43,112 bases of DNA. Source: an uncultured Acetatifactor sp. (GTDB lineage Bacteria; Bacillota; Clostridia; Lachnospirales; Lachnospiraceae). This document shows, piece by piece, positions 34,519 to 41,542 of the stretch (positions are counted from its first letter, which is position 1; the number at the start of each line of letters is the position of its first letter). The notes beneath the pieces are model-generated. The model did not search any database. It was given only the letters and a program-made list of their open reading frames with translations, and had not been told where the DNA came from. The stretch covers positions 51,626-94,737 of the forward strand of contig CAJTPN010000013.1 of NCBI GenBank assembly GCA_910578185.1, written 5' to 3'. The position numbers and the translations under genes are program-made.

Positions 34519-35292
34519 ATGGACGAGGCAGGCAGAAAAAAGCTTTTAGAAGAATATGCAAGTACAAAAGCTCCGGAAACCAGAGAAAAGATTATTCTGG
34601 AATATGCTCCTCTTGTAAAGGTAGTGGCGGGCAGACTCAGTATGTATCTGGGCTATAATGTAGAATATGATGATTTGGTCAGCTATGGCATCTTTGGTTT
34701 GATAGATGCCATAGATAAGTTTGATTACTTAAAGGATGTAAAATTTGAAACATATGCCAGTCTGCGTATAAGGGGAGCAATCCTGGATCAGATCCGCAAA
34801 ATGGACTGGATTCCCAGGACGATCAGGCAAAAACAGAAAAAGATTGAAGCGGTAATCAGAGAAGTGGAGCAAAATACGGGGCACTGTGCTACAGATGAGG
34901 AAATCGCCAGAGGACTTGGCATTTCGGATGAAGAATATCTGGATTGGCAGTCTCAGATGAAGGTAACGGGACTGGTTTCGCTGAATGAATATATGGAGCA
35001 GGGGAGCGATGTGGCTCAGGAATATGGCAGACATACCACATCCAGGTTTGAAGCGCCGGAGGAACGGATAGAGAAGGAAGAACTTGCTAAGGTATTGGGA
35101 GAGGCGCTGCTGCTTTTGACAGAAAAAGAGCAGCGGGTGATCACATTGTATTATTATGAAGAGCTTACTTTGAAGGAAATCAGCAATATATTAGAGGTGT
35201 CGGAATCAAGAGTGTCACAGCTACACACACGGGCGTTGCAGAAAATGAAAGTAAAAATGGGGAGCTATATGGGAATTTTGTCAGACAAATAA
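34519..35292 (+). CDS. sigD: Flagellar RNA polymerase sigma factor SigD (FliA, sigma-28)
   Basis: SigD directs late flagellar, chemoreceptor and autolysin gene transcription. The 257-residue protein has region 2 (DLVSYGIFGLIDAIDKFDYL, FETYASLRIRGAILDQIRKM, DWIPRTIRQKQ), a shortened region 3 and region 4 (LTEKEQRVITLYYYEELTLK, EISNILEVSESRVSQLHTRA). The frame is open to 34438, but ATG 34519, with AAGGAG (34504-34509), gives the family length. The 147-base gap before it shows a TATAAT (34416-34421) without a good -35. The anti-sigma factor FlgM is not in the window. Confidence 0.96.
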   Translation: MDEAGRKKLLEEYASTKAPETREKIILEYAPLVKVVAGRLSMYLGYNVEYDDLVSYGIFGLIDAIDKFDYLKDVKFETYASLRIRGAILDQIRKMDWIPRTIRQKQKKIEAVIREVEQNTGHCATDEEIARGLGISDEEYLDWQSQMKVTGLVSLNEYMEQGSDVAQEYGRHTTSRFEAPEERIEKEELAKVLGEALLLLTEKEQRVITLYYYEELTLKEISNILEVSESRVSQLHTRALQKMKVKMGSYMGILSDK

Positions 35293-35354
35293 TATGTACG
35301 GTTTTCAAATGGCCGTAACGTATGGCACCAGACTTATAAAATGGAGAGAAGACT

Positions 35355-36947
35355 ATGCAGAACGGTTACTTTCGATTGGTGAATGATTCAGAGGGATTTG
35401 GAATCGCTTTGTACCGTCCAACAGGGTACGGTGAAGAATTACAGATAGGGGAAATCACCGAATATCTGGAAGACATGAGGATAGGATATGACAGACGGTG
35501 GATAGAGAAACAGCTTGACGTCGAGGAGGATGTGGTCTGTCATTTAGGGCCGGATGATTGCCCTGTTTGTCCTGAGACATACCATCTGGAAGAAAGTTCA
35601 GATGGTATGACTGTTACCGTGCGCTTCTATCCGCCTTCCGAGACAGGGGAGAGAATGACGCTGAACGGGTTCCTGCAGGATCTGCAGCTTCGGAATATTA
35701 CTCGCGGAGTTCAGATGAATGTTTTGCAGGAGCATTTCCAATCTGATGGCAGTTACTGTACGGATATTATTGTGGCAAAGGGAAAGGAACCTGTGGAGGG
35801 CACTGACGCCAGGATCGAATATTTTTTTGATACTGACATGCACAGGCGTCCGGCGCAGAAAGATGACGGAAGAGTGGATTATTTCAATTTATCTACCATC
35901 AATCATTGCCATAAGGGTGAAATGCTTGCCCGGATCATCCCGGAGGTGAGGGGTGAAATGGGATATGATGTATATGGCAGGGAGAAAAAGCCGCGTGAGG
36001 TAAAACGCGGTGTATTGAAATTTGGCAGAAATATTGTAATGTCCGAGGATAAACTTTCCATTTCCTCTACGGTGGATGGCCATGTAGCGCTGCAGGATGA
36101 GAAAGTCATAGTGTCGGCAGTGTACATGGTACAGAATGTGGATGTGTCTACCGGAAATATCAGCTATGAGGGAAGTGTGGAGATTGCTGGAAACGTGTCG
36201 GAAAACTTTGAGGTAAAGGCCGGCGGAAACGTGGTTGTAAACGGTCTGGTGGAGGGGGCCAAGATTACAGCCGGCGGCAATATCATCATCGGAAAGGGAA
36301 TGAACGGCATGGGGGGCAAGGGCTATTTGAGAGCCGGTGGCGATGTGATCGTAAAATTCCTGGAAAATGTTCGTGTGGTGACAGGCGGTTATGTGGAAAC
36401 GGAAGCAATTCTTCACTGCAGGGTGTCTGCGGGAAGCGAAGTCAGAGTAGACGGCAGAAAGGGGCTTATCGTTGGAGGATATGTGCAGGCGGCAAATAAG
36501 GTTATGGCAAAGACCATTGGCGGCAGTATGGGAGCGGCAACCATTTTGGAAGTGGGAGTGAATCCTCTGATCAAATCTCAATACACCCGAATGCAGAAGC
36601 AGCTGGCAGATACTACAAAGACGGTGAAGGATGCGGAAGTAATTCTGGAGAATTTTAAAGATAAATTGAAAAAGGGCTTTAAGTACAATGAATCCCAGTT
36701 GAAATATATGAAGAGTATTACGACGCTGGTGGAAGACAAATCAGTGGAGATTGAACAGATTACCATGCGTTTGGAAAAGCTCAGGACTATGATGGAGATA
36801 CAGAAGATGGCGGAAGTGGTCATTAATGATCAGGTATTTCCTGGAACCACCATTATTATTGGCGATGCGTCCAAGACAATCCAGAGTAACTTTCACTATT
36901 GTAAGTTTATCAAGGAGATGGGCGAAGTAAGGATGGCGCCCTTGTAA
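35355..36947 (+). CDS. FapA (DUF342) family protein
   Basis: A 530-residue cytoplasmic protein with an N-terminal FapA domain (~1-200), a repetitive beta-helix-like middle (~230-410, short Gly/Val repeats such as GSVEIAGNVSENFEVKAGGN and VVVNGLVEGAKITAGGNIII), and a C-terminal coiled coil (~415-490). It belongs to the flagellar assembly protein A / DUF342 polymerising family. Members often neighbour flagellar genes; a role in flagellar or cell-surface organisation is inferred. Function is not established. Confidence 0.88.
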   Translation: MQNGYFRLVNDSEGFGIALYRPTGYGEELQIGEITEYLEDMRIGYDRRWIEKQLDVEEDVVCHLGPDDCPVCPETYHLEESSDGMTVTVRFYPPSETGERMTLNGFLQDLQLRNITRGVQMNVLQEHFQSDGSYCTDIIVAKGKEPVEGTDARIEYFFDTDMHRRPAQKDDGRVDYFNLSTINHCHKGEMLARIIPEVRGEMGYDVYGREKKPREVKRGVLKFGRNIVMSEDKLSISSTVDGHVALQDEKVIVSAVYMVQNVDVSTGNISYEGSVEIAGNVSENFEVKAGGNVVVNGLVEGAKITAGGNIIIGKGMNGMGGKGYLRAGGDVIVKFLENVRVVTGGYVETEAILHCRVSAGSEVRVDGRKGLIVGGYVQAANKVMAKTIGGSMGAATILEVGVNPLIKSQYTRMQKQLADTTKTVKDAEVILENFKDKLKKGFKYNESQLKYMKSITTLVEDKSVEIEQITMRLEKLRTMMEIQKMAEVVINDQVFPGTTIIIGDASKTIQSNFHYCKFIKEMGEVRMAPL

Positions 36948-37044
36948 GTTTTTACTGCAGGGTTTGCACCGGCACCGTTTCGCTTGTATCATGTAATTTT
37001 AATACAGAGGAAATTGCAGGCCGGAGAAAGGCGGGAATTGATAT

Positions 37045-37353
37045 ATGGCATTGGGAGCGATTGAATTGGCAACTATTTCCAGGTCTCAAGATTATACTAC
37101 AATTAAGCATAATGAAGATAATAAAGGAATGGTGGATCAGGTTAATTTCGGAGAACAGGTTCAGAAAGCCGCGGAGCAGCAGGTGCGCGAGGTGCGCAGT
37201 AGAGAGGATCCGCAGTGGAAGGAGAGCAGACCGGATGCCAAGGAAAAGGGAAACGGACAGTACAGCGGCGACGGCGGTAGCAGGCGGAAGAAACAGGAGC
37301 CACGGGAACGTATGGTGGTAAAAGGCAGAGAAGGATTTGATTTAAAGATATAA
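37045..37353 (+). CDS. Uncharacterised small basic protein of the flagellar cluster
   Basis: A 102-residue hydrophilic protein without signal or membrane segments. The N-terminal ~45 residues (LGAIELATISRSQDYTTIKH then NEDNKGMVDQVNF) may be helical; the middle is Gln/Arg/Glu-rich; the C-terminus is basic (GDGGSRRKKQEPRERMVVKG) and ends GFDLKI. I recall similar sequences next to sigD in other Lachnospiraceae but no named function. GGAGAAAGG lies upstream of the ATG. It sits between the FapA gene and the SwrB-like gene. Being small and charged it could bind nucleic acid or a flagellar protein, which is only a guess. Confidence 0.65.
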   Translation: MALGAIELATISRSQDYTTIKHNEDNKGMVDQVNFGEQVQKAAEQQVREVRSREDPQWKESRPDAKEKGNGQYSGDGGSRRKKQEPRERMVVKGREGFDLKI

Positions 37354-37394
37354 GCAGGTCATGGTGTGAGGACCGGACAGAGGATAATAAATAT

Positions 37395-38252
37395 ATGGAT
37401 ATAATGGAAATCATCCTGTTGGTTTTGGGAGGAATTGTTTTTGTATTAAGCTTTATTGTTCCTGATAAAAGGGACTCTGAGGGAGCAAATGGAAAGGCGC
37501 CTACAGGGGATGAGATTAAGCGTCTTGTCAATCAGGAGCTGGAGTCAATCAGAAGCCATGTGGATGATGTGGTTGAAGAAGCGATAACCTATGCCATGGA
37601 GAAAACAGAGCGCTCTCTGGAGCGTCTTTCCAATGAGAAGATAATGGCTGTCAGTGAATATTCCGATACTGTGTTGGCAGAGATTCATAAAAATCACGAA
37701 GAGGCAATGTTTTTGTATGACATGCTGAATAACAAACAGGCAAGCTTGAAAAATACCGTATCCGAGATAAACAAAACTGTAAAGGAAGCCGAGGAAATGG
37801 TTTCTTCTTTTCAGAGGATTGTTCCGGAGCAGCCTGTTTTTGAGGGAAAGTTACCTCAAATGCCTTTATCATCTGCGGAATCCTCTGTGACGGAAAATGC
37901 GGCGGATGATTCTGCGGCTACGGAAAATGTGGTTTCTACACAAACGTCGGGCGGAAGAAATCAGTCCAGGAAAAACGGTTCCAAGAGAAATTCTTCCAGA
38001 AAAAATGCAGCCAATAGGTCATCTTCAGGACAGGGGACCCAGGGAAAGGCATATACAGATTCGATTGTTTCAAAGGCCAAGCCTGAACAGGAAGACGAAA
38101 AAGGTCAGAATTCGGATGTACAGCCGGAATATAATAATAATGAGAAGATCTTAGGATTGTACAAAGAGGGAAAATCTGCTGTGGAAATTGCCAAGGAACT
38201 TGAACTTGGAGTGGGAGAGGTAAGTCTGGTTATTGATCTGTTTAAGTCTTAA
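37395..38252 (+). CDS. DUF6115-type, SwrB-position protein with N-terminal membrane helix
   Basis: A 285-residue single-pass membrane protein: an N-terminal helix (IMEIILLVLGGIVFVLSFIV, residues 3-22), a cytoplasmic coiled coil (~40-145), a long Ser/Asn/Lys-rich linker (~155-245) and a short C-terminal helix-turn-helix-like motif (NEKILGLYKEGKSAVEIAKE then LELGVGEVSLVIDLF). The layout and location (after sigD, before rpsB) are those of SwrB in B. subtilis, which promotes assembly of the motor and export gate. Homology is inferred from layout, motif and position, not shown; SwrB is shorter (about 167 residues). Confidence 0.72.
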   Translation: MDIMEIILLVLGGIVFVLSFIVPDKRDSEGANGKAPTGDEIKRLVNQELESIRSHVDDVVEEAITYAMEKTERSLERLSNEKIMAVSEYSDTVLAEIHKNHEEAMFLYDMLNNKQASLKNTVSEINKTVKEAEEMVSSFQRIVPEQPVFEGKLPQMPLSSAESSVTENAADDSAATENVVSTQTSGGRNQSRKNGSKRNSSRKNAANRSSSGQGTQGKAYTDSIVSKAKPEQEDEKGQNSDVQPEYNNNEKILGLYKEGKSAVEIAKELELGVGEVSLVIDLFKS

Positions 38253-38288
38253 GTTTTAGATGGAACAATGTTAGAATTGAGGGAATAA

Positions 38289-38951
38289 GTGAAACTGAGA
38301 TATCAATTAAGAGGATTGGGAATTGGGATAATTGTTACCGCTTTGTTGATGGGAGTGGCGCTTGGGGATGAGAATCCCATAAGTGATGCAGAGATCCGGG
38401 CGAGAGCCTTGGAGCTTGGAATGGTGGATGGCGATTCCATGAAACTGACAGATATACAGAATAAGACACCACCGTCATCTGACGGAAGTGGTTCGCCGGT
38501 AGTTCCCACACCGGGTACAGAGAGTCCAGTGGGTACAACTTCTCCGGAACCGCCCGATCTTTCTTCGGCGCCGGATTCGTTGCCTGTGCAGCCATCTGCA
38601 CAAAATCCCAGAGATGATTTTGTGGAACAAGAAGCGTCTTCCCAAACGCCGGAACCGGAGGCTGATATATCCAATTCAGGTGCGGTTGTAACACCGGGTG
38701 AGGGAACGGAAGGAGATATACCTGTCTCAGACCAGAATGGAGAGACAGCAGAGATTGTGATTGAACCCGGTGAAAATTCCTCCGATATCAGCAGAAAGCT
38801 GGCGGAAGCCGGATTGGTGGAAGACGGGGCAGCATTTGACAAGTATTTGTGCGATAATGGCTATTCCAGAAGGATTCGGGACGGTGTGTATCGTATCCCT
38901 GTTGGGACATCAGAAGAAAAAATTGCAGAAATATTGGTAAAAGGCAGATAA
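38289..38951 (+). CDS. MltG-like (YceG) protein lacking the catalytic domain
   Basis: A 220-residue protein with an N-terminal membrane helix (GLGIGIIVTALLMGVALG, ~9-26), a Pro/Ser/Thr-rich linker (~60-150) and a C-terminal ~63 residues resembling the LysM-like subdomain of endolytic transglycosylase MltG (IEPGENSSDISRKLAEAGLV, then RDGVYRIPVGTSEEKIAEIL). The transglycosylase domain with its catalytic Glu is missing, so a peptidoglycan-binding or regulatory role is more likely than cleavage. The GTG start has GAGGG six bases upstream. Its stop lies inside a long hairpin. Confidence 0.75.
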   Translation: MKLRYQLRGLGIGIIVTALLMGVALGDENPISDAEIRARALELGMVDGDSMKLTDIQNKTPPSSDGSGSPVVPTPGTESPVGTTSPEPPDLSSAPDSLPVQPSAQNPRDDFVEQEASSQTPEPEADISNSGAVVTPGEGTEGDIPVSDQNGETAEIVIEPGENSSDISRKLAEAGLVEDGAAFDKYLCDNGYSRRIRDGVYRIPVGTSEEKIAEILVKGR

Positions 38952-38978
38952 ATCCCCTTGCATGGCAAGGGGATTTAT
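38948..38978 (+). terminator. Hairpin at the end of the operon, overlapping the rpsB promoter
   Basis: ATAAATCCCCTTGC (38948-38961) and GCAAGGGGATTTAT (38965-38978) form a perfect 14-bp stem with a 3-nt loop. It starts inside the stop region of the MltG-like gene. There is no clean T tract after it, so it may terminate poorly or act in both strands. The -35 and spacer of the predicted rpsB promoter fall inside its loop and right arm. Confidence 0.65.
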
Positions 38979-38986
38979 GTTATAAT
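38958..38986 (+). promoter_or_regulatory. Predicted sigma-A promoter of rpsB-tsf
   Basis: TTGCAT (38958-38963) and TATAAT (38981-38986) with a 17-base spacer, plus an extended -10 TG (38978-38979), make a strong housekeeping promoter. It would give an rpsB leader of about 150 nt, so the ribosomal genes need not depend on the flagellar operon. Confidence 0.7.
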
Positions 38987-39007
38987 GCGAATGTTGTGAT
39001 AAAAACA

Positions 39008-39118
39008 CGTATGTTGATTTGGCAGTGGTGCCGTTTACATGGTAGCTGTCGGAGCTCGTCGGATTTTAACGCAGATTCGGCGCGGGTATTTGTTGGGACA
39101 AGACCCGTACGACATACG
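39008..39118 (+). promoter_or_regulatory. Structured rpsB leader RNA (candidate S2 autoregulatory element)
   Basis: CGTATGTTG (39008-39016) pairs with CGACATACG (39110-39118), nine pairs with one G-U, closing a ~93-nt domain. Inside are the hairpins GGCA-GTGG-TGCC (39021-39032) and CGGGT...ACCCG (39083-39107) with an inner TTGT/ACAA stem. AACGGAGG then precedes rpsB. A closed multi-branch leader of this sort suits autoregulation by S2, but function is inferred. Confidence 0.45.
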
Positions 39119-39145
39119 GAAGATTAACCAAACGGAGGTAAAAAC

Positions 39146-39910
39146 ATGAGCGTTATTTCTATGAAGCAGTTGCTTGAGGCAGGTGTCCATTTTGGACATT
39201 TAACAAGAAGATGGAACCCTAAGATGGCTCCTTATATCTTCACTGAGAGGAACGGTATCCATATCATTGACTTGCAGAAGTCGGTGGGTAAGGTGGATGA
39301 AGCTTACAGAGCGATTTCAGAGATCGCGGCCCAGGGCGGAACCATTCTTTTTGTGGGAACGAAAAAGCAGGCACAGGATGCTGTGAAGACAGAGGCTGAA
39401 CGTTGCGGTATGTATTATGTCAATGAGAGATGGCTGGGAGGTATGCTCACCAACTTTAAGACCATTCAGTCCAGGATCGGCAGACTTCATGCGATTGAGA
39501 AAATGTCTGAGGACGGAACCTTTGATGTGCTTCCCAAGAAGGAAGTGATCAAGCTTAAGAAAGAGTGGGAGAAGCTGGAGAAGAACCTGGGCGGCATCAA
39601 GAATATGACCAGAGTTCCCGACGCTATTTTTGTGGTAGATCCCAAGAAGGAAAGAATTTGTGTACAGGAGGCACGGGCACTCGGCATTACACTGATTGGT
39701 ATTGGCGATACTAATTGTGATCCGGAAGAACTGGATTATATCATTCCGGGTAATGATGACGCTATCAGGGCGGTGAAATTGATTGTGGCTAAGATGGCGG
39801 ATGCGGTTGTAGAAGCAAATCAGGGTGAAGCCGTTTACACCGAGGAAGCGCTTGCAGCAGATCCTGAGGCTGCACAGGATATAGAGGAAGTTGTAGCTAC
39901 ACAGGAATAA
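39146..39910 (+). CDS. rpsB: 30S ribosomal protein S2
   Basis: S2 binds late to the 30S head/platform and is essential. The 254-residue product starts MSVISMKQLLEAGVHFGHLT, has RRWNPKMAPYIFTERNGIHI, and NERWLGGMLTNFKTIQSRIG, all diagnostic. The C-terminal ~25 residues are acidic and variable. AACGGAGG precedes the ATG. It follows the fla/che operon and precedes tsf, as in B. subtilis. The 122-base spacer to tsf holds the hairpin GCTTCC/GGAAGC near 39939. Confidence 0.98.
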   Translation: MSVISMKQLLEAGVHFGHLTRRWNPKMAPYIFTERNGIHIIDLQKSVGKVDEAYRAISEIAAQGGTILFVGTKKQAQDAVKTEAERCGMYYVNERWLGGMLTNFKTIQSRIGRLHAIEKMSEDGTFDVLPKKEVIKLKKEWEKLEKNLGGIKNMTRVPDAIFVVDPKKERICVQEARALGITLIGIGDTNCDPEELDYIIPGNDDAIRAVKLIVAKMADAVVEANQGEAVYTEEALAADPEAAQDIEEVVATQE

Positions 39911-40032
39911 GATGATAAGCCGCCCAGAAAGGCACAGAGCTTCCCATCGGCGGAAGCAGATAGGGGCCTGAAGCGGTATATGACGGAACAAATTCCCACA
40001 AACGGGAAATGTAAATAGGAGGGAAAATTGAG

Positions 40033-40971
40033 ATGGCAGAGATTACTGCGGCTATGGTGAAGGAACTGCGCGAGCAGACCGGCGCAGGTATGACGGATTG
40101 TAAGAAGGCTTTAAGTGAAGCAAATGGAAATATGGATGAGGCTGTTGAAATTCTGAGAAAGAATGGGCAGGCAAAAGCAGTAAAGAAGGAGAGTAGAATT
40201 GCAGCGGAAGGCATTTGCAGCGTGGTTTGCAAGGGTGATCAGGCAGCAGCTGTCGTGGAGGTGAACTCCGAGACAGATTTCGTAGCAAAGAACGATACCT
40301 TCAGGGAGTTTGTGCATGCGGTTGCAGAACAGGCAGTTAGCACGAAGGCAACGGACATTGAGGCGTTTTTGGAGGAGAAATGGATAGAGGATTCTTCCAA
40401 GACCGTGAAGGAAGCATTGGTGGATAAGATTGCTGTGATTGGTGAGAAACTGAGCATCCGCAGATTTTGTAAGGTTGAGGCTTCTGAAGGCTGTGTGGTT
40501 TCTTATGTTCACGGTGGAGGACGTATCGCTGTTATTGTGGAGGCAAAGACCAGTGTGGTAAATGATGCCGTTAAGGAAGCGATGGCAAATCTTGCAATGC
40601 AGGTTGCAGCTCTCAGTCCTAAGTATGTAGCTACTTCGGATGTATCCGAAGAATATAAGGCCCATGAGAAAGAAATTATTGCGGCACAAATTGCTCAGGA
40701 TCCCAAGATGGCAGGAAAGCCGGAAAAGGTGATCGAGGGTGCTGTAATTGGTCGTTTGAACAAGGAGCTGAAAGAGGTATGTCTGTTAGAGCAGGTGTAT
40801 GTGAAGGCAGAGGATGGCAAGCAGACGGTTGCGCAGTATCTTTCTCAGGTTTCCAAGGAGAACGGTACGGAAGTTAGTATCAATCAGTTTGTGCGCTATG
40901 AGACCGGTGAAGGTCTTGAGAAGAAACAGGAAGATTTTGCTGCGGAAGTTGCCGCGCAGATGAATCAGTAA
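40033..40971 (+). CDS. tsf: Translation elongation factor Ts
   Basis: EF-Ts exchanges GDP for GTP on EF-Tu. The 312-residue protein has the N-terminal UBA-like module (AMVKELREQTGAGMTDCKKA), the TDFVAKNDTF motif of the core that displaces Mg2+ from EF-Tu, and a C-terminal module. AGGAGGG lies upstream of the ATG. It is co-transcribed with rpsB and closed by a very strong terminator. Confidence 0.98.
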   Translation: MAEITAAMVKELREQTGAGMTDCKKALSEANGNMDEAVEILRKNGQAKAVKKESRIAAEGICSVVCKGDQAAAVVEVNSETDFVAKNDTFREFVHAVAEQAVSTKATDIEAFLEEKWIEDSSKTVKEALVDKIAVIGEKLSIRRFCKVEASEGCVVSYVHGGGRIAVIVEAKTSVVNDAVKEAMANLAMQVAALSPKYVATSDVSEEYKAHEKEIIAAQIAQDPKMAGKPEKVIEGAVIGRLNKELKEVCLLEQVYVKAEDGKQTVAQYLSQVSKENGTEVSINQFVRYETGEGLEKKQEDFAAEVAAQMNQ

Positions 40972-40995
40972 ACTTCTGAGAGAAATTGATTTACG

Positions 40996-41039
40996 AACCC
41001 CTGAAAATCCCATAGAATGGGCATTTTCAGGGGTTTTTT
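40996..41039 (+). terminator. Intrinsic terminator of rpsB-tsf
   Basis: AACCCCTGAAAAT-CCCAT (40996-41013) pairs with ATGGG-C-ATTTTCAGGGGTT (41017-41035): a stem of 18 pairs with one bulged C and a 3-nt loop, followed by a run of Ts to 41039. A textbook factor-independent terminator just after tsf. Confidence 0.95.
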
Positions 41040-41089
41040 GCGTTCTTGGGAGAGGTTCATTATCGTAAATTACCGTATTTTGAGTGCCG

Positions 41090-41227
41090 ATTTGGGGGAT
41101 TTTTGGGGGAAGAGTTGGGGGAAAGGGTATCCCCCAAATGGTGTGTGAAAGTTTGCCTCGTTCTTTTGGGAAAAGGGGAGAAGTTTGCTTGGTGTTTCTT
41201 TTTGGGGGATAGCACTATCTTCCAAAT
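41090..41227. repeat. G-rich palindromic (MITE-like) region with possible G-quadruplex
   Basis: ATTTGGGGGAT (41090-41100) is repeated inverted as ATCCCCCAAAT (41129-41139). Between them G-runs at 41094-41098, 41105-41109, 41117-41121 and 41125-41127 are spaced by 6, 7 and 3 bases, meeting the rule for a four-tract quadruplex. A second copy of TTTGGGGGAT (41201-41210) pairs with CTATCTTCCAAA (41215-41226). The outer ends ATTTGGGGGAT and ATCTTCCAAAT are imperfect inverted repeats 138 bases apart, as in small non-coding mobile elements. No coding gene is evident. The rest of 41228-41542 holds a promoter and small hairpins. Confidence 0.5.
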
Positions 41228-41289
41228 TTGAATGTAAAATGGTGTATCTTCCCTTAAATTATTATAAGTTATCATATGGAAAATATGGA

Positions 41290-41318
41290 TTGATGAAAAA
41301 TATGAAATAATTTATAAT
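41290..41318 (+). promoter_or_regulatory. Predicted sigma-A promoter of the orphan nuclease-like gene
   Basis: TTGATG (41290-41295) and TATAAT (41313-41318) with a 17-base spacer. The ~220-base leader to the ATG at 41543 contains a small hairpin AATACTC-GGTA-GAGTATT (41336-41353), a GGGGACA motif (41368-41374), and the 12-mer TACCGTATTTTG (41416-41427), which is also present at 41071-41082. This supports an independently transcribed accessory gene. Confidence 0.6.
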
Positions 41319-41542
41319 GTAGGAAGGGTAAAATGAATACTCGGTAGAGTATTTTGTGTCCTAATTTGGGGACAGGGTGAAAAGCGCATTATTTAGTGTT
41401 ATTTGGTACTGATTGTACCGTATTTTGTGGATGAAATGGGGATTATGGACGAAATAACACCAAGCGGACGGGTGGAGTTTGTGACCTGGATTCGTGTAAT
41501 GGACTAAATAATATTAGACAATATTAAATATTTGGAGGAAAC

